A stretch of 64,000 bases of DNA from NCBI GenBank assembly GCA_902774055.1, contig CACYGX010000005.1:248001-312000 (forward strand). The letters run 5' to 3'. The translations under genes and the position numbers were made by a program. Below the pieces are notes generated by a model. It did no database searches and was not told the origin of the DNA. It was given only the letters and a program-made list of their open reading frames with translations. The stretch is from an uncultured Bacteroidales bacterium. GTDB lineage: Bacteria; Bacteroidota; Bacteroidia; Bacteroidales; Muribaculaceae. Below, piece by piece: positions 1 through 8,542 of the stretch; position 1 is the stretch's first letter; the number at the start of each line of letters is the position of its first letter.

Positions 1-226
1 GTTGACCTTGCTCGGGCAAAGTATAGAATTCTTTGATCTGACTGGCTGCCTTGCTGATGCACCAGCACAGGAGCATGTTGAAACTCAGCCCTTTTCGCTT
101 GGCGATCCTGTAGAGACGTGTGACGTCAAAGGTCTTGGTGAGCGTCACCATTGGCATGGGTGATGACATCCACAGTTCAAACGCCTTGGCCCGGCTGGTG
201 TCCTTGGGGTTGACGACCTGTTTCAT
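1..226 (-). CDS. CatA-like acetyltransferase, N-terminal part
   Basis: The gene runs off the left edge; only about the first 75 residues are visible. They read like the N-terminus of the chloramphenicol acetyltransferase (CatA) family, with an early FELWMSSPMPMVTLTK segment followed by helices with FNMLLCWCISKA. The catalytic HHxxxDG motif lies outside the window, so activity cannot be judged. Chromosomal CatA-like proteins in Bacteroidales are usually uncharacterised and need not confer resistance. The ATG overlaps the stop of the upstream gene as ATGA, which implies translational coupling and a two-gene operon. Confidence 0.7.
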   Translation of the reverse strand, partial: MKQVVNPKDTSRAKAFELWMSSPMPMVTLTKTFDVTRLYRIAKRKGLSFNMLLCWCISKAASQIKEFYTLPEQGQ

Positions 227-948
227 TCAATCACAAAGCTGCGGGGATAGAAATCGCTGTAGAAACGGCCATCGGTTGCCGTGAACTTCAGCACGCAATA
301 ATTGGGATCTGTCACGCCGCCTGGATAGTATTGGGTGTCACCATCCCGCCAAATCATCTGCTTGCTGGCGGCATCGGTCAACACCTCCATGGTGCCACGC
401 AGCATCATGCCCTTGAAGCCGTCGGCATCGCAGAAATAAATGGATGCTTTGGAATTGGCCTTGTAATGGGCCACACGCAGGGAGAACGTGTTGGTCGTGA
501 AGTAGAACGTCTTGATGCCCTCACGCACACGAGGCGACAGCATGGCCTTGGTGCAAGGGAAACCCTCCTCATCTACCGATGATATAAAGGTGACGGGCAA
601 TGTGTCGGCCATCTTGGCAATTAGGTCTTTAACACCCATCAGGGCAGGATTCTCAGGGATAGCCTCACTGATGGTCATGTCCTTGCGCCAGCGTTTCAGG
701 TGGGGGAAATACATTTTCATCTGGCCGATATATTCCTCCCTGGAGATGGGCTGCGGCTGGCCCTTGTTGACCTCGTTGACAAACTGGGCGCAATGCTCAA
801 TCATCTCGTCCATCGTGCAGTCCTGCAAGAACTTGCCGTCCTTGTAGCAATAGATGCAATACTCCTCGTTCTTAGTGCCGTCGGCATTGGTGCCGAGCAG
901 TTCCTCGGTGAGCGGCATACCGCAGCTCTGACAAAATTTCTGTTCCAT
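223..948 (-). CDS. Zinc-ribbon plus pyridoxamine-phosphate-oxidase-fold protein
   Basis: A 241-residue two-domain protein. Residues 1-40 carry four cysteines in the order CQSCGMP...CIYC, matching the putative zinc-ribbon domain often fused to small flavin-binding proteins. From about residue 95 the sequence follows the pyridoxamine 5'-phosphate oxidase-like split barrel (VTFISSVDEEGFPCTKAML; later FSLRVAHYKANSKASIYF), a fold that binds FMN or F420 and reduces small molecules. The substrate is unknown. It is cytosolic, with no signal peptide. The stop overlaps the ATG of the CatA-like gene by 4 bp, so the two are probably co-translated. Confidence 0.78.
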   Translation of the reverse strand: MEQKFCQSCGMPLTEELLGTNADGTKNEEYCIYCYKDGKFLQDCTMDEMIEHCAQFVNEVNKGQPQPISREEYIGQMKMYFPHLKRWRKDMTISEAIPENPALMGVKDLIAKMADTLPVTFISSVDEEGFPCTKAMLSPRVREGIKTFYFTTNTFSLRVAHYKANSKASIYFCDADGFKGMMLRGTMEVLTDAASKQMIWRDGDTQYYPGGVTDPNYCVLKFTATDGRFYSDFYPRSFVIE

Positions 949-1027
949 TGTTTCTAAAATCTATTATCCTACCGACAAAGTTATAGAGAATTATCATTCA
1001 TGTCAATTCATTCACTCAAAAAAGCCG

Positions 1028-1297
1028 TCAAGGATGACGATGTGGCGGGAATTCCTTGACCGAGTTATAGACAACCACCTTGCGGTAGCCCCACTGCTCT
1101 CCCGTCTCGTCGGCGTTCTTGAACAGGGGCGTGCCCAGCAAGTGCTGGATATCGCTCTAGGTCATTCCCAATTCCACTTTGTTGATCTTAGTGGTATCGC
1201 GCGTGGCGATGCAACTGTCAAAAGCCAGGCTCATCACGAGCGTAAGCATCACCGCAACAATCATTTCTTTCACTTTCTTGATCGTCTAGTTAATCAT
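1028..1297 (-). pseudogene. Small BamE-like lipoprotein interrupted by amber codons
   Basis: Reading the minus strand gives a lipoprotein-like signal (VMLTLVMSLAFDSC) followed by NKVELGMT, a TAG stop at 1157-1159, then SDIQHLLGTPLFKNADETG, ending at a TGA at 1028-1030. GMTxxxVxxLLGxP is typical of SmpA/OmlA/BamE-like small lipoproteins, so coding similarity continues in frame on both sides of the stop. A second in-frame TAG at 1286-1288 lies just after an upstream ATG (1297), but translation could instead begin at the internal GTG or at the ATG at 1264. Most simply this is a recent nonsense pseudogene. The family assignment is by motif only. Confidence 0.5.
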
Positions 1298-1310
1298 TAA
1301 TAATGTTTCA

Positions 1311-3551
1311 TTACATTCTCGCCTTTTGCTTCTCGCCGGCGCCGGTACCGCGATACTTACTGTCTGCACTGTTGAACTTCCAGGTGAGGTCAAGGGAGAA
1401 GGTGCGGCGGGCGGGATTGCTGGTGTACAACTCGCGCGGACCATAGATGGTAGCACCGGCCTTGCTGGTGTTGAACAGGTCCATGCAGCGTGCGTCAACG
1501 GTCAGTGAGCCCATGCGGTGCAGGCTGATGTCCTTCTGCACTCCGATGCCGCTATAGAACCTGCTCTTGTTGATGCGGAAGTTGTCGTAGTCACCACGCG
1601 ATGTCACTTGCACCATGGCATTCAGGCGCCAGTTGTGCGGCAGCTCGATGTCGTTGTTCCACGTCAAGCCCAGATACGGGTGGTTCAGCGTGAGGATGGA
1701 ACCGTCGGCAGTCGGCGTCTTGTAGTTCTGGAAGATGGCAATCGCCGTCCATGTGGGATGCCAGCAGCCAAACACGGGCCTCAACGACGGCATGATGGTC
1801 AGTCGGTTATAGCTCTCCTTGCTGTTGATGGGATGCACCAAGCTGATGAGCGGATCATCTGACCCGGGATAAGGCTCGGTGGACATCGTCTCGGAATCCT
1901 TGATGCGTGCGTAGTTCAGCGTCAAGTTCATCCACTGGTAGGCGGCATTGAAGACCAGGCTGTGGGTATAGGTGGGCTTCAGGTAGGGATTGCCGCTCTG
2001 ATAGCTGTAACGGTTGATATACACGGTCGAGCTGGTGAGACTGCTGTAGGCGGGGCGCTGGATGTCGCGGCGGTAGGACAGCGACAGCTGCACCTTGCCC
2101 ACTGGAGCCGACACCACAAACGTGGGAAACCAGTCGCCATAGTCGCGGCACACCTCATCCTCGCGCTCATTGAAGTTGTAATAGTCGTTCTTCAGGTGCT
2201 CGTAGCGCAGACCCACCTGGGCGAATACCAGGCCGAAGCGGCGGCCGAACTCCACAAAGGCTGCAGTCGACGACTCGTTGATTTCAGTGTCAGTAGCCTT
2301 GACGGGAACACTTGCCGTTGCCGAGAACGAGTAGGCATCTGTGCGGTGGTTGTAGGAGTATTCACCGCCCGCCGACAGGTTGCCGTGCCAAACGGGGTAA
2401 CTCAGGATGAGCTTCGAGGCCCAGAAGTTATTGCGGCTGCTGGTGTTGCTCTCGATGCTGCGGCTGACGGTGGCGCCGTCCAGGACGGTTGCCTCGCTGG
2501 TGCTGCCCGGCGTCTCGGTGCGGTCAAACAGGCCGTCCACGTTCAGGTCAATGCCCAGGGAACCCACCTTGCCGGGGTGGCGGTCATACTTGTAGAAGGC
2601 ACCCATGCTGTGGTTGTCGTTGAACACATAGTTCATCTGCAGTTGTGGTGACAAGCCCTTCCAGATGTTCTTGCCCTCCTGTTTGAGAACGCTCTCCACG
2701 TGGTCAGGCCCCACATAATAAAACATGTGGTTTTCCTGCAACATTTTGGCGTGACCGTAGCGGCCCGCCCAGAACGAGGCGGTGATGTCAAATCCGCCAG
2801 TGCGGTAGTTCACATCCAGGTTATTGGTAATCGTGTGGCCATACTGGTACATGCCCGTCAGGTTATCCAGGAAGCTGAAGCCGTCGCCCTGGGCCTTCTT
2901 GAGCGTGATGCGCACCACGGCCTTTGTCGAGGCGGCATATCGGGCACCGGGATTCTGGATGACATCGATGTGCTGGATCTGGTCACTGCGCAGGCGGGAC
3001 AATTCGCTCACGTCCTGCACCTTGCGACCGTTGATATACACCTCGGCCTCGCCGCGTCCCAGTACCGCCACGGCGCCATCGCGCTTGGCCTCCAGCGACG
3101 GCACGCGGGCCAGTGCATCGGCCACGGTACCTGCCTTCTCAAGGATTGTCCCTTCGACAGTGGTGCGCATGGCTTCGCCCTTGACGCGGGTCTTGGGCAA
3201 CTGACTCTTGACGACCACCTCGCCCAGCAGCAATGCATCTTCCTGCATCTGGATGGTCAGTCCCTCGACAGCATTCAGGTATAGCGTCTTATAGCCGATG
3301 CACGACACCTTCAACAGGGCACCGCTATTCGGGGTAATGATCTGGAAACGTCCCATTTCATCGGTCATTGCGCCCTGAATAAAGGTCGAATCGGGCAAGG
3401 ACAGCAACACCACATTCACAAAGGGCATCGGTTCGCCCTTCTCGTCAAGCACCTTGCCGCCCATGTCAGGCGACTTGGCCATAGCACTCACTGCTACTAA
3501 CATCGCAGCCACCAAGGCTGCCAGTCTGAAACTCATCTTTTTCATAACCAA
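1311..3551 (-). CDS. Outer-membrane beta-barrel protein (TonB-receptor-like)
   Basis: A 746-residue protein with an N-terminal signal peptide (hydrophobic stretch ending AMAK near residue 26). A carboxypeptidase-D regulatory-like domain follows at about 30-110 (GGKVLDEKGEPMPFVNVVL), then a plug-like region with a VADALARVPSLEAKRDG segment, and a long aromatic-rich C-terminal barrel. This is the architecture of the outer-membrane beta-barrel family (PF14905 type) related to TonB-dependent receptors. Such proteins sit in the outer membrane; no substrate can be inferred because no SusD-like partner is adjacent. The start could instead be the ATG at 3545 (MKKMSF), which gives a more usual signal peptide. 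Confidence 0.85.
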   Translation of the reverse strand: MVMKKMSFRLAALVAAMLVAVSAMAKSPDMGGKVLDEKGEPMPFVNVVLLSLPDSTFIQGAMTDEMGRFQIITPNSGALLKVSCIGYKTLYLNAVEGLTIQMQEDALLLGEVVVKSQLPKTRVKGEAMRTTVEGTILEKAGTVADALARVPSLEAKRDGAVAVLGRGEAEVYINGRKVQDVSELSRLRSDQIQHIDVIQNPGARYAASTKAVVRITLKKAQGDGFSFLDNLTGMYQYGHTITNNLDVNYRTGGFDITASFWAGRYGHAKMLQENHMFYYVGPDHVESVLKQEGKNIWKGLSPQLQMNYVFNDNHSMGAFYKYDRHPGKVGSLGIDLNVDGLFDRTETPGSTSEATVLDGATVSRSIESNTSSRNNFWASKLILSYPVWHGNLSAGGEYSYNHRTDAYSFSATASVPVKATDTEINESSTAAFVEFGRRFGLVFAQVGLRYEHLKNDYYNFNEREDEVCRDYGDWFPTFVVSAPVGKVQLSLSYRRDIQRPAYSSLTSSTVYINRYSYQSGNPYLKPTYTHSLVFNAAYQWMNLTLNYARIKDSETMSTEPYPGSDDPLISLVHPINSKESYNRLTIMPSLRPVFGCWHPTWTAIAIFQNYKTPTADGSILTLNHPYLGLTWNNDIELPHNWRLNAMVQVTSRGDYDNFRINKSRFYSGIGVQKDISLHRMGSLTVDARCMDLFNTSKAGATIYGPRELYTSNPARRTFSLDLTWKFNSADSKYRGTGAGEKQKARM

Positions 3552-3592
3552 TGTATTTTTTGTATTGTTATTAATTTCCTAAATTCTAACTC

Positions 3593-4138
3593 CTAATTTC
3601 TAACCGTCACGCCACCAAAAAAGTTGCTGGCCACGATATGAAGGTTGGGTGCATCGGGGGTGATATGCCCACTGGTCTCGTTGCCTACCCCACCGATGAA
3701 ACTGTGGCTGTTGACGACAATATTCACATTGTCGGGCACAAAAAGCTCTGCACCGCCCAAGAAGGTGTGGATGTCAATTTCCTCGTCCTCGTTGATGACA
3801 GCTTCACGCAAGTCCAGGCGCAGCCCACCGCAAAAGGCATCAAGCCTCGCACCGTGGAACGTTTCGCCCCGATAGACATACTCATCGGCGCCCAGGCGCA
3901 CGGCACAGCAGATGCGCTTGCCATCCTCGCCTTGCGGCACGGGACGCTGAAGCCACTGCGACGGGTTCTTTTTAAAACTGTAAATGATTAGCTCTGCTCC
4001 AACGTAAAGAAGGAGAACCGGGCCAAAGTACTCTGTCCAGGAATGATCCCAATTCAGTTGAAAGATTCCCCACATGTCTGCCAGTCTCAAGAGGGCAGCC
4101 ACGATAAAAATGATTCCGATGATTGTTCTACGTGTCAT
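3593..4138 (-). CDS. LiaF-like membrane protein
   Basis: A 181-residue protein. Two hydrophobic segments near the N-terminus (IIGIIFIVAALLRLADM and FGPVLLLYVGAELIIYSF) are followed by a soluble beta-rich domain with repeated glycine turns (FCGGLRLDL, FLGGAELFVP, SFIGGVGN, FFGGVTV). This matches the C-terminal LiaF-like 'cell wall-active antibiotics response' domain. Homologues act as membrane sensors or inhibitors of envelope-stress regulators. It lies divergently next to a membrane LytTR regulator, a partnership that fits such a role, but this is inference. The intervening 275 bp holds spaced TTGTG repeats (see 4260-4310). Confidence 0.72.
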   Translation of the reverse strand: MTRRTIIGIIFIVAALLRLADMWGIFQLNWDHSWTEYFGPVLLLYVGAELIIYSFKKNPSQWLQRPVPQGEDGKRICCAVRLGADEYVYRGETFHGARLDAFCGGLRLDLREAVINEDEEIDIHTFLGGAELFVPDNVNIVVNSHSFIGGVGNETSGHITPDAPNLHIVASNFFGGVTVRN

Positions 4139-4259
4139 AGTTGTATGGTTTATTTGTTGTTTTCAGCTGTTGCCATGGGCTCAAGCTTTACGCACTGAGC
4201 ACTGCAAAGGAACTGCCAAACCCCTTGTTCAGCAAGTTTCTGGGATATTCTGCATAGTA

Positions 4260-4310
4260 TTGTGACGAATGACACGCATTGTGGGCTGAAATGCACATTT
4301 GTGATGAATG
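4260..4310 (+). promoter_or_regulatory. Three direct TTGTG repeats, candidate LytTR binding site
   Basis: TTGTGACGAATG (4260-4271) and TTGTGATGAATG (4299-4310) differ at one base. A weaker TTGTGGGCTGAAATG starts at 4279, giving spacings of 19 and 20 bp, about two helical turns. LytTR-domain regulators classically bind spaced direct repeats. The site lies between the LiaF-like gene and the LytTR gene. Assignment as the operator is inference. Confidence 0.35.
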
Positions 4311-4397
4311 GAATTGCCCGATTAGTGCTTTTTTGTACCGCCGCCTCTATAGAAAAGTTTCTTTCTTCTGTGAGCCTCTCATTCCGAAAAAACTATG

Positions 4398-4405
4398 TAA
4401 ATTTG
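4398..4405 (+). promoter_or_regulatory. -7 element TAAATTTG for the LytTR gene
   Basis: Matches the Bacteroidetes -7 consensus TAnnTTTG exactly. It lies only 9 bp before the chosen ATG (4414), so the transcript would be almost leaderless. No clear -33 TTTG is seen. Confidence 0.4.
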
Positions 4406-4413
4406 CATCCCGT

Positions 4414-5343
4414 ATGAGTCAAGGACAAAAAAACACGATCACGATACGTGTCGTCAGTACCGTCTTCACGGTATTGGCACTGGCGATTTTCAAACCCTTC
4501 GGATTGGAGGCCTGGCAGTGGGTGGGATTATTTCACCTGCTGGCGATGGGGGCGCTGGGTATCGTGAGCTGCTTTGTGACCGAGGGAATCCTGAAATTTA
4601 TTATCAAGAAGCCCAGGTCGCTTGATCAGGGTGTGGATTACATCATACGCCGCAACCTGTGGTTCCAACTCATCAACACCCCGCTGGTGGCACTCCTGAT
4701 TTGCCTGTACCGCCATTTCGTGATGAGCGACCTGGTGCCTGGCAACGTGCTTTCATGGAGCAACTTCTTAGAGACGCTGCTCATCATCGCCTTCTGCTCC
4801 TTCGCCATCGGCCTGTACTGGCGTTTCAAGTACCGTAGCAGGTATCTGGCTGCCGAACTGGAGGAGACACGCTTGCTGAATGAACGCTTGCAGTTGCTGC
4901 AAGAAAAAGCCGACCAACGCATGAAGGAGATCGCCGCTACCCCGCCTCGTGAGGTCGAACTTGCGGCACAGCCATCGGTTAGCCCTGTCACATCATTGCC
5001 ATCCACGATCACCCTCAAGGGTACTACCAGCGAGATGGTGACCCTTGAGATTGCCCACCTATTATATATCGAGGCCGTGGGAAACTATGTGAAAGTTTAT
5101 CATTGGCAAGATGGGCAAGTGCGCAACGACATGCTACGCGCCACCTCCAAGCAGATGGAGGAAGAATTGAGTGCCTACCCCATGATTGTCCGCTGCCACC
5201 GCGCTTTCCTGGTCAATCTGGGGCAGGTGGAGCGCATTATCTCCAACTCGGGCACCATGCAGCTGTGCATTAAGCACTGCAATGAGTCCATTCCCGTTTC
5301 TCGAAGCAATATGCCACACGTCAAGAAAGCCATCAACGGCTGA
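4414..5343 (+). CDS. Membrane-bound LytTR DNA-binding regulator
   Basis: A 309-residue protein. The first 135 residues contain about four hydrophobic helices (VFTVLALAIFKPFGL, LLAMGALGIVSCFV, LINTPLVALLICLY, LETLLIIAFCSFAIGLYW). A coiled-coil-like helix follows (ELEETRLLNERLQLLQEKA), then a linker and a C-terminal LytTR domain (LLYIEAVGNYVKVYHW ... MIVRCHRAFLVNLGQVERI). There is no receiver domain, so this is the membrane-anchored, single-component type common in Bacteroidetes. The reading frame stays open upstream to 4279, but the upstream codons show no signal-like or LytTR-like sequence; the ATG at 4414 is preferred because hydrophobic helix 1 follows it directly. It is divergent from the LiaF-like gene and may regulate it or itself. 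Confidence 0.85.
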   Translation: MSQGQKNTITIRVVSTVFTVLALAIFKPFGLEAWQWVGLFHLLAMGALGIVSCFVTEGILKFIIKKPRSLDQGVDYIIRRNLWFQLINTPLVALLICLYRHFVMSDLVPGNVLSWSNFLETLLIIAFCSFAIGLYWRFKYRSRYLAAELEETRLLNERLQLLQEKADQRMKEIAATPPREVELAAQPSVSPVTSLPSTITLKGTTSEMVTLEIAHLLYIEAVGNYVKVYHWQDGQVRNDMLRATSKQMEEELSAYPMIVRCHRAFLVNLGQVERIISNSGTMQLCIKHCNESIPVSRSNMPHVKKAING

Positions 5344-5504
5344 CACCCCTTTGTTCCCTCTCGTGGAAAAAAGGTGTGGAAAAAAGGGACGGTTCTTTTG
5401 ATGTAATTTTTTTGGAAAGATTGCTTTGTCTTAATGGTTATGTATGCTTTCATGGTAAATATGGTGTTTTTTTAAATCGTAAGAAGATACATACATGCCG
5501 CAGG

Positions 5505-5543
5505 AAAAACAAATAGTGCCAACAATCTATAGATTGTTGGCAC
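5505..5543 (-). terminator. Perfect 28-bp palindrome terminator of tRNA-Leu
   Basis: 5516-5543 is a perfect palindrome (12-bp arms GTGCCAACAATC around TATA). On the minus strand it directly follows tRNA-Leu and is followed by TATTTGTTTTT, a normal intrinsic terminator. Confidence 0.8.
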
Positions 5544-5547
5544 ACTG

Positions 5548-5631
5548 TACCCAGAGCCGGGGTCGAACCGGCACGGGTGTTACCCCATTGGTGTTTGAGA
5601 CCAACGCGTCTACCGATTCCGCCATCTGGGC
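5548..5631 (-). tRNA. tRNA-Leu (anticodon CAA)
   Basis: 84 nt that fold as a class II tRNA. The acceptor stem is GCCCAGA/TCTGGGT (G1-U72 wobble), and the anticodon stem-loop TTGGT-CTCAAAC-ACCAA gives anticodon CAA. There is a long variable arm (ATGGGGTAACACCCGT), a T-arm with GGTTCGACC and discriminator A. CCA is not encoded. It reads UUG leucine codons. Confidence 0.95.
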
Positions 5632-5666
5632 GTCGAAGCGGGTGCTGTTATTGGGAGTGGTCATAG

Positions 5667-5674
5667 TATATTTG
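5667..5674 (+). promoter_or_regulatory. -7 element TATATTTG for tcdA
   Basis: Exact TAnnTTTG, 25 bp upstream of the chosen tcdA ATG and divergent from tRNA-Leu. No convincing -33 at the usual spacing. Confidence 0.4.
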
Positions 5675-5698
5675 CGGTTAAAATCTATGTGCTCGAAT

Positions 5699-6433
5699 AT
5701 GGGGAATGATCAGAATAGAGTGGAGGAGAATCCGTTTGCTCGGACGGAGTTGATGCTTGGGGCTGAGGCGATGGAGCGGTTGGCCCAGAGCCGCGTGGCG
5801 GTGTTCGGCATTGGTGGCGTGGGCGGTTATGTGGTCGAGGCGCTGGCTCGTAGTGGGGTGGGGGCGCTGGACTTGATTGATGATGACACGGTGAGTGTGT
5901 CGAACATCAACCGACAGATTTTTGCCCTGCATAGCACCGTCGGTCGCGCCAAGGTTGATGTGGCTGCCGAGCGTGTTCGGGACATTAACCCGAAGTGCCA
6001 GGTGACAACGCACAGGATGTTTTATTTGCCTGAAAATGCCGATGAAATCGACCTTTCTTGCTTCGATTATGTGGTGGATAGCTTGGATACGATAACGGCC
6101 AAAATGGAGATTGCCCGGCGTTGTCTGCGCTTGGGTGTGACGCATATCTGCTCGATGGGTGCGGCCTACAAGATGGATCCGATGGCCTTTCGTGTGGCGG
6201 ACTTTGACTCGACGCGCATTGACCCGCTGGCGCGGATGTTGCGCAAGCTGTTGCACCGCGAGGGCATACATCACTTCAAGTGTGTGTATAGCGAGGAGGA
6301 GCCGCGGTTCAACCCTGATGTGCCTGTCTATGTCGATGGAAAAAAACAGCCGGGCAGTAACGCGTTTGTTCCTGCCGCGGCTGGTTTGTTGATCGCTCGT
6401 GAGGTGATTGTGGACCTCACGGCGGGTTCCTAA
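5699..6433 (+). CDS. tcdA: tRNA threonylcarbamoyladenosine dehydratase (ThiF/E1-like)
   Basis: A 244-residue E1-like enzyme that would adenylate t6A37 in tRNA and cyclise it to ct6A. The Rossmann nucleotide motif VFGIGGVGGYVVEALARSGV lies at about 30-50, followed by the conserved LIDDDTVSVSNINRQIFA and VVDSLDTITAKMEI. The overall order matches E. coli TcdA (CsdL), which is about 268 residues. The open frame extends upstream through tRNA-Leu to 5495, so a start after the tRNA is needed; ATGs at 5687 and 5699 are in frame and the second is preferred. With mtaB (50275) this window holds two separate t6A37-modifying enzymes. Confidence 0.85.
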   Translation: MGNDQNRVEENPFARTELMLGAEAMERLAQSRVAVFGIGGVGGYVVEALARSGVGALDLIDDDTVSVSNINRQIFALHSTVGRAKVDVAAERVRDINPKCQVTTHRMFYLPENADEIDLSCFDYVVDSLDTITAKMEIARRCLRLGVTHICSMGAAYKMDPMAFRVADFDSTRIDPLARMLRKLLHREGIHHFKCVYSEEEPRFNPDVPVYVDGKKQPGSNAFVPAAAGLLIAREVIVDLTAGS

Positions 6434-6457
6434 CCCCTAGTAGAGGCTAAATGTGCT

Positions 6458-8515
6458 TTATTTCTTCTTTGATTTCTTAGAGCCGCTGCTCTTGCTGGAT
6501 GAGCTAGACTTGCTTGACTTGCTGGTCTTGCTAGAGCTGCTGCCTTTACTCTCCTTGGAAGACGAACTGCTCTTGCTGCCTTTCTTATTGTCTTTTTTAT
6601 TGTCGCTGGCAGCGGCTTTACGGGCTTCTTCCTTGGTGGGAATTTTGATCTTCTCACCGGCTTTGATTTTGTTACCGTTCTCGATGCCGTTGGCGCGCTC
6701 GATGTCCTTGACCGATACGCCTGTCTTCTCGGCAATCTTGGTCAGCGACTCGCCCTTCTGGACAGTAACCTCGGAGGGCTGCTGAGGCTTGGACGATTTC
6801 TTGCCGTGGCGTCCCTTGGAGGCGGTGTGCTCGTCAGCTCTATCCTTCTTGCTGCTCTTGTAGGATTTGTCTTTATTATCCTTACTGCTGCTCTTTTCGG
6901 TATATTTGGCGTTGCGAGAGCGCCAAGTAGCCGAGTTGGTCTTAGCGGCATGTTGACGGGTGGCCTGTTCTTCGTTCTTGCTGGTGTTGCTCTTGCGCGA
7001 AGCCTTGGCTTTGGTTTCCTCATCGACATTGACCGTATATGAACCCTTGTAGGGAGCCTTGCTGGCAGCCTGGCGTTCGATGTTCTTCACCTCGTCGAAC
7101 TGAGCCTGCTCGACTTGTTCCTGCTCGGCCTGTTCCTCCTCGCTGGCGCGGGAATTATCGCTGGTCACCGCCATGATTTCGTCGTTGTCGGCGCTGGCGT
7201 TTGAATTGCTGTAGCTGGGGGCCTTCACTTTGAGGTTATCGCCGCGACGCACGCGCTCGCTGCTCATGCCATTGAGCGACATGAGTTCGTCGGTAGTCAT
7301 ATCATATTTTGCAGCGATCATCGAGAGTGTTTCGCCACGTTCGACCCTATGGTTGATGGTGCGCATGCTGGCTTCGGCATTGCGTCCCGAGATATACTCC
7401 TCGGCGGTAGATACCTGTCCTCCTGGCTCAACGACCTCGCGATGGGCATACAGGTCATCGCGGTAGTTGTCGATACTGTCTTGGCTCATGATGAAGCTAT
7501 ACACTTGCTGTGAGGGCAGCACGAGGGTGTAGGGATGGTTGTCACCCGGGATGACATCGGCGCGGAATTGCGGGTTAAAGGTGCGGATTTCCTCAATGGG
7601 GATGTTCAGCACCTGTGCAATCTGGGCGAAATGGATACGGCGGTTGACGGTGACGGTGTCGGTAATGAGCGGTTTGCTGGCGAGCGAGGGGCTGATGTTG
7701 TGCTGCTTGTAGTAGGTCATCGCATAGTTAGCGGCGATGAACGCGGGCACATAGCCACGGGTCTCGCGGGGCAGATAGTCATAGATGTCCCAGAAGTCGC
7801 CCGAGCCACCGTTGCGGTGCAGCGCCTTGTTGACGTTGCCGGGGCCGCAGTTATAGGCGGCTATGGCCAGCGACCAGTCGTTATAGATCTGATACAGGTT
7901 CTTGAGGTACTTGGCAGCCATGGCGCTGGAGCGATAAGGGTCACGGCGCTCATCGACGAGCGAGTTGATCTCCAGTCCCAGTCCCTTGCCGGTGCCGATC
8001 ATGAACTGCCACAGTCCCGCGGCGCCCACGCGTGAAACGGCGTTGGGGTCCATAGCGCTCTCGACGATGGGCAGGTATTTGAGTTCGAGCGGCAGACCCT
8101 CTTTCTCGAGCGCCTGCTCAAAGATGGGCATGTAGTACAGGCTCATGCCGAGCATTTCCTCGATGAGGGTGCGGCTGCGATAGACGTAGCGCTCGATATG
8201 CTTGCGGACCACCTGGTTGTAGGGCATCTCGATGACCGAGGGGATGGCCGCTAAACGCTTGATGTAGGTTTCCTCGCCCACTTCGCCCGGTGACTTGTTC
8301 TCCACATCGGCATCAAGCACGGTGTAGTTCTGCAAGTACCAGTTGGTCATCATCTTGTGCACATCGGTGTCAAAACTCTCGGGGAACACGATATCATCAT
8401 CGGTTATGGAGTTTTTGAGCGTCAGGATGTTGTTCTTCTCGCGCGGAGCTGCCAGCAGTGTCATCGCTGCCAGCGCGGTGGTGAGAACTAATGTGAGAAG
8501 TCGTTGTTTTGTCAT
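6458..8515 (-). CDS. MltD-like lytic transglycosylase with LysM domains
   Basis: A 685-residue protein that would cleave the MurNAc-GlcNAc bond of peptidoglycan in the periplasm or outer membrane. A signal peptide ends near LAAPRE (residue 23). The SLT domain at about 130-235 has the catalytic glutamate E152 in LKYLPIVESAMDP, then GAAGLWQFM and AIAAYNCGPGNV. LysM repeats follow at about 388-435 (VERGETLSMIAAKYDMTTDE) and about 575-620 (VQKGESLTKIAEKTGVSV). A basic/acidic linker lies between them. The last 60 residues are almost pure Ser/Lys (SKSSSSSKSSGSKKSKKK). It is the last gene of a parA-parB-DUF5683 block; the 27-bp gap to DUF5683 suggests co-transcription. Confidence 0.9.
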   Translation of the reverse strand: MTKQRLLTLVLTTALAAMTLLAAPREKNNILTLKNSITDDDIVFPESFDTDVHKMMTNWYLQNYTVLDADVENKSPGEVGEETYIKRLAAIPSVIEMPYNQVVRKHIERYVYRSRTLIEEMLGMSLYYMPIFEQALEKEGLPLELKYLPIVESAMDPNAVSRVGAAGLWQFMIGTGKGLGLEINSLVDERRDPYRSSAMAAKYLKNLYQIYNDWSLAIAAYNCGPGNVNKALHRNGGSGDFWDIYDYLPRETRGYVPAFIAANYAMTYYKQHNISPSLASKPLITDTVTVNRRIHFAQIAQVLNIPIEEIRTFNPQFRADVIPGDNHPYTLVLPSQQVYSFIMSQDSIDNYRDDLYAHREVVEPGGQVSTAEEYISGRNAEASMRTINHRVERGETLSMIAAKYDMTTDELMSLNGMSSERVRRGDNLKVKAPSYSNSNASADNDEIMAVTSDNSRASEEEQAEQEQVEQAQFDEVKNIERQAASKAPYKGSYTVNVDEETKAKASRKSNTSKNEEQATRQHAAKTNSATWRSRNAKYTEKSSSKDNKDKSYKSSKKDRADEHTASKGRHGKKSSKPQQPSEVTVQKGESLTKIAEKTGVSVKDIERANGIENGNKIKAGEKIKIPTKEEARKAAASDNKKDNKKGSKSSSSSKESKGSSSSKTSKSSKSSSSSKSSGSKKSKKK

Positions 8516-8542
8516 ATCGTCATGTTGTTAAGTTCAAAATTA

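Noticed and set aside
1-226. Chloramphenicol resistance gene
   Set aside because: Only the N-terminus is visible and the catalytic histidine is outside the window; chromosomal CatA-like proteins often do not confer resistance.
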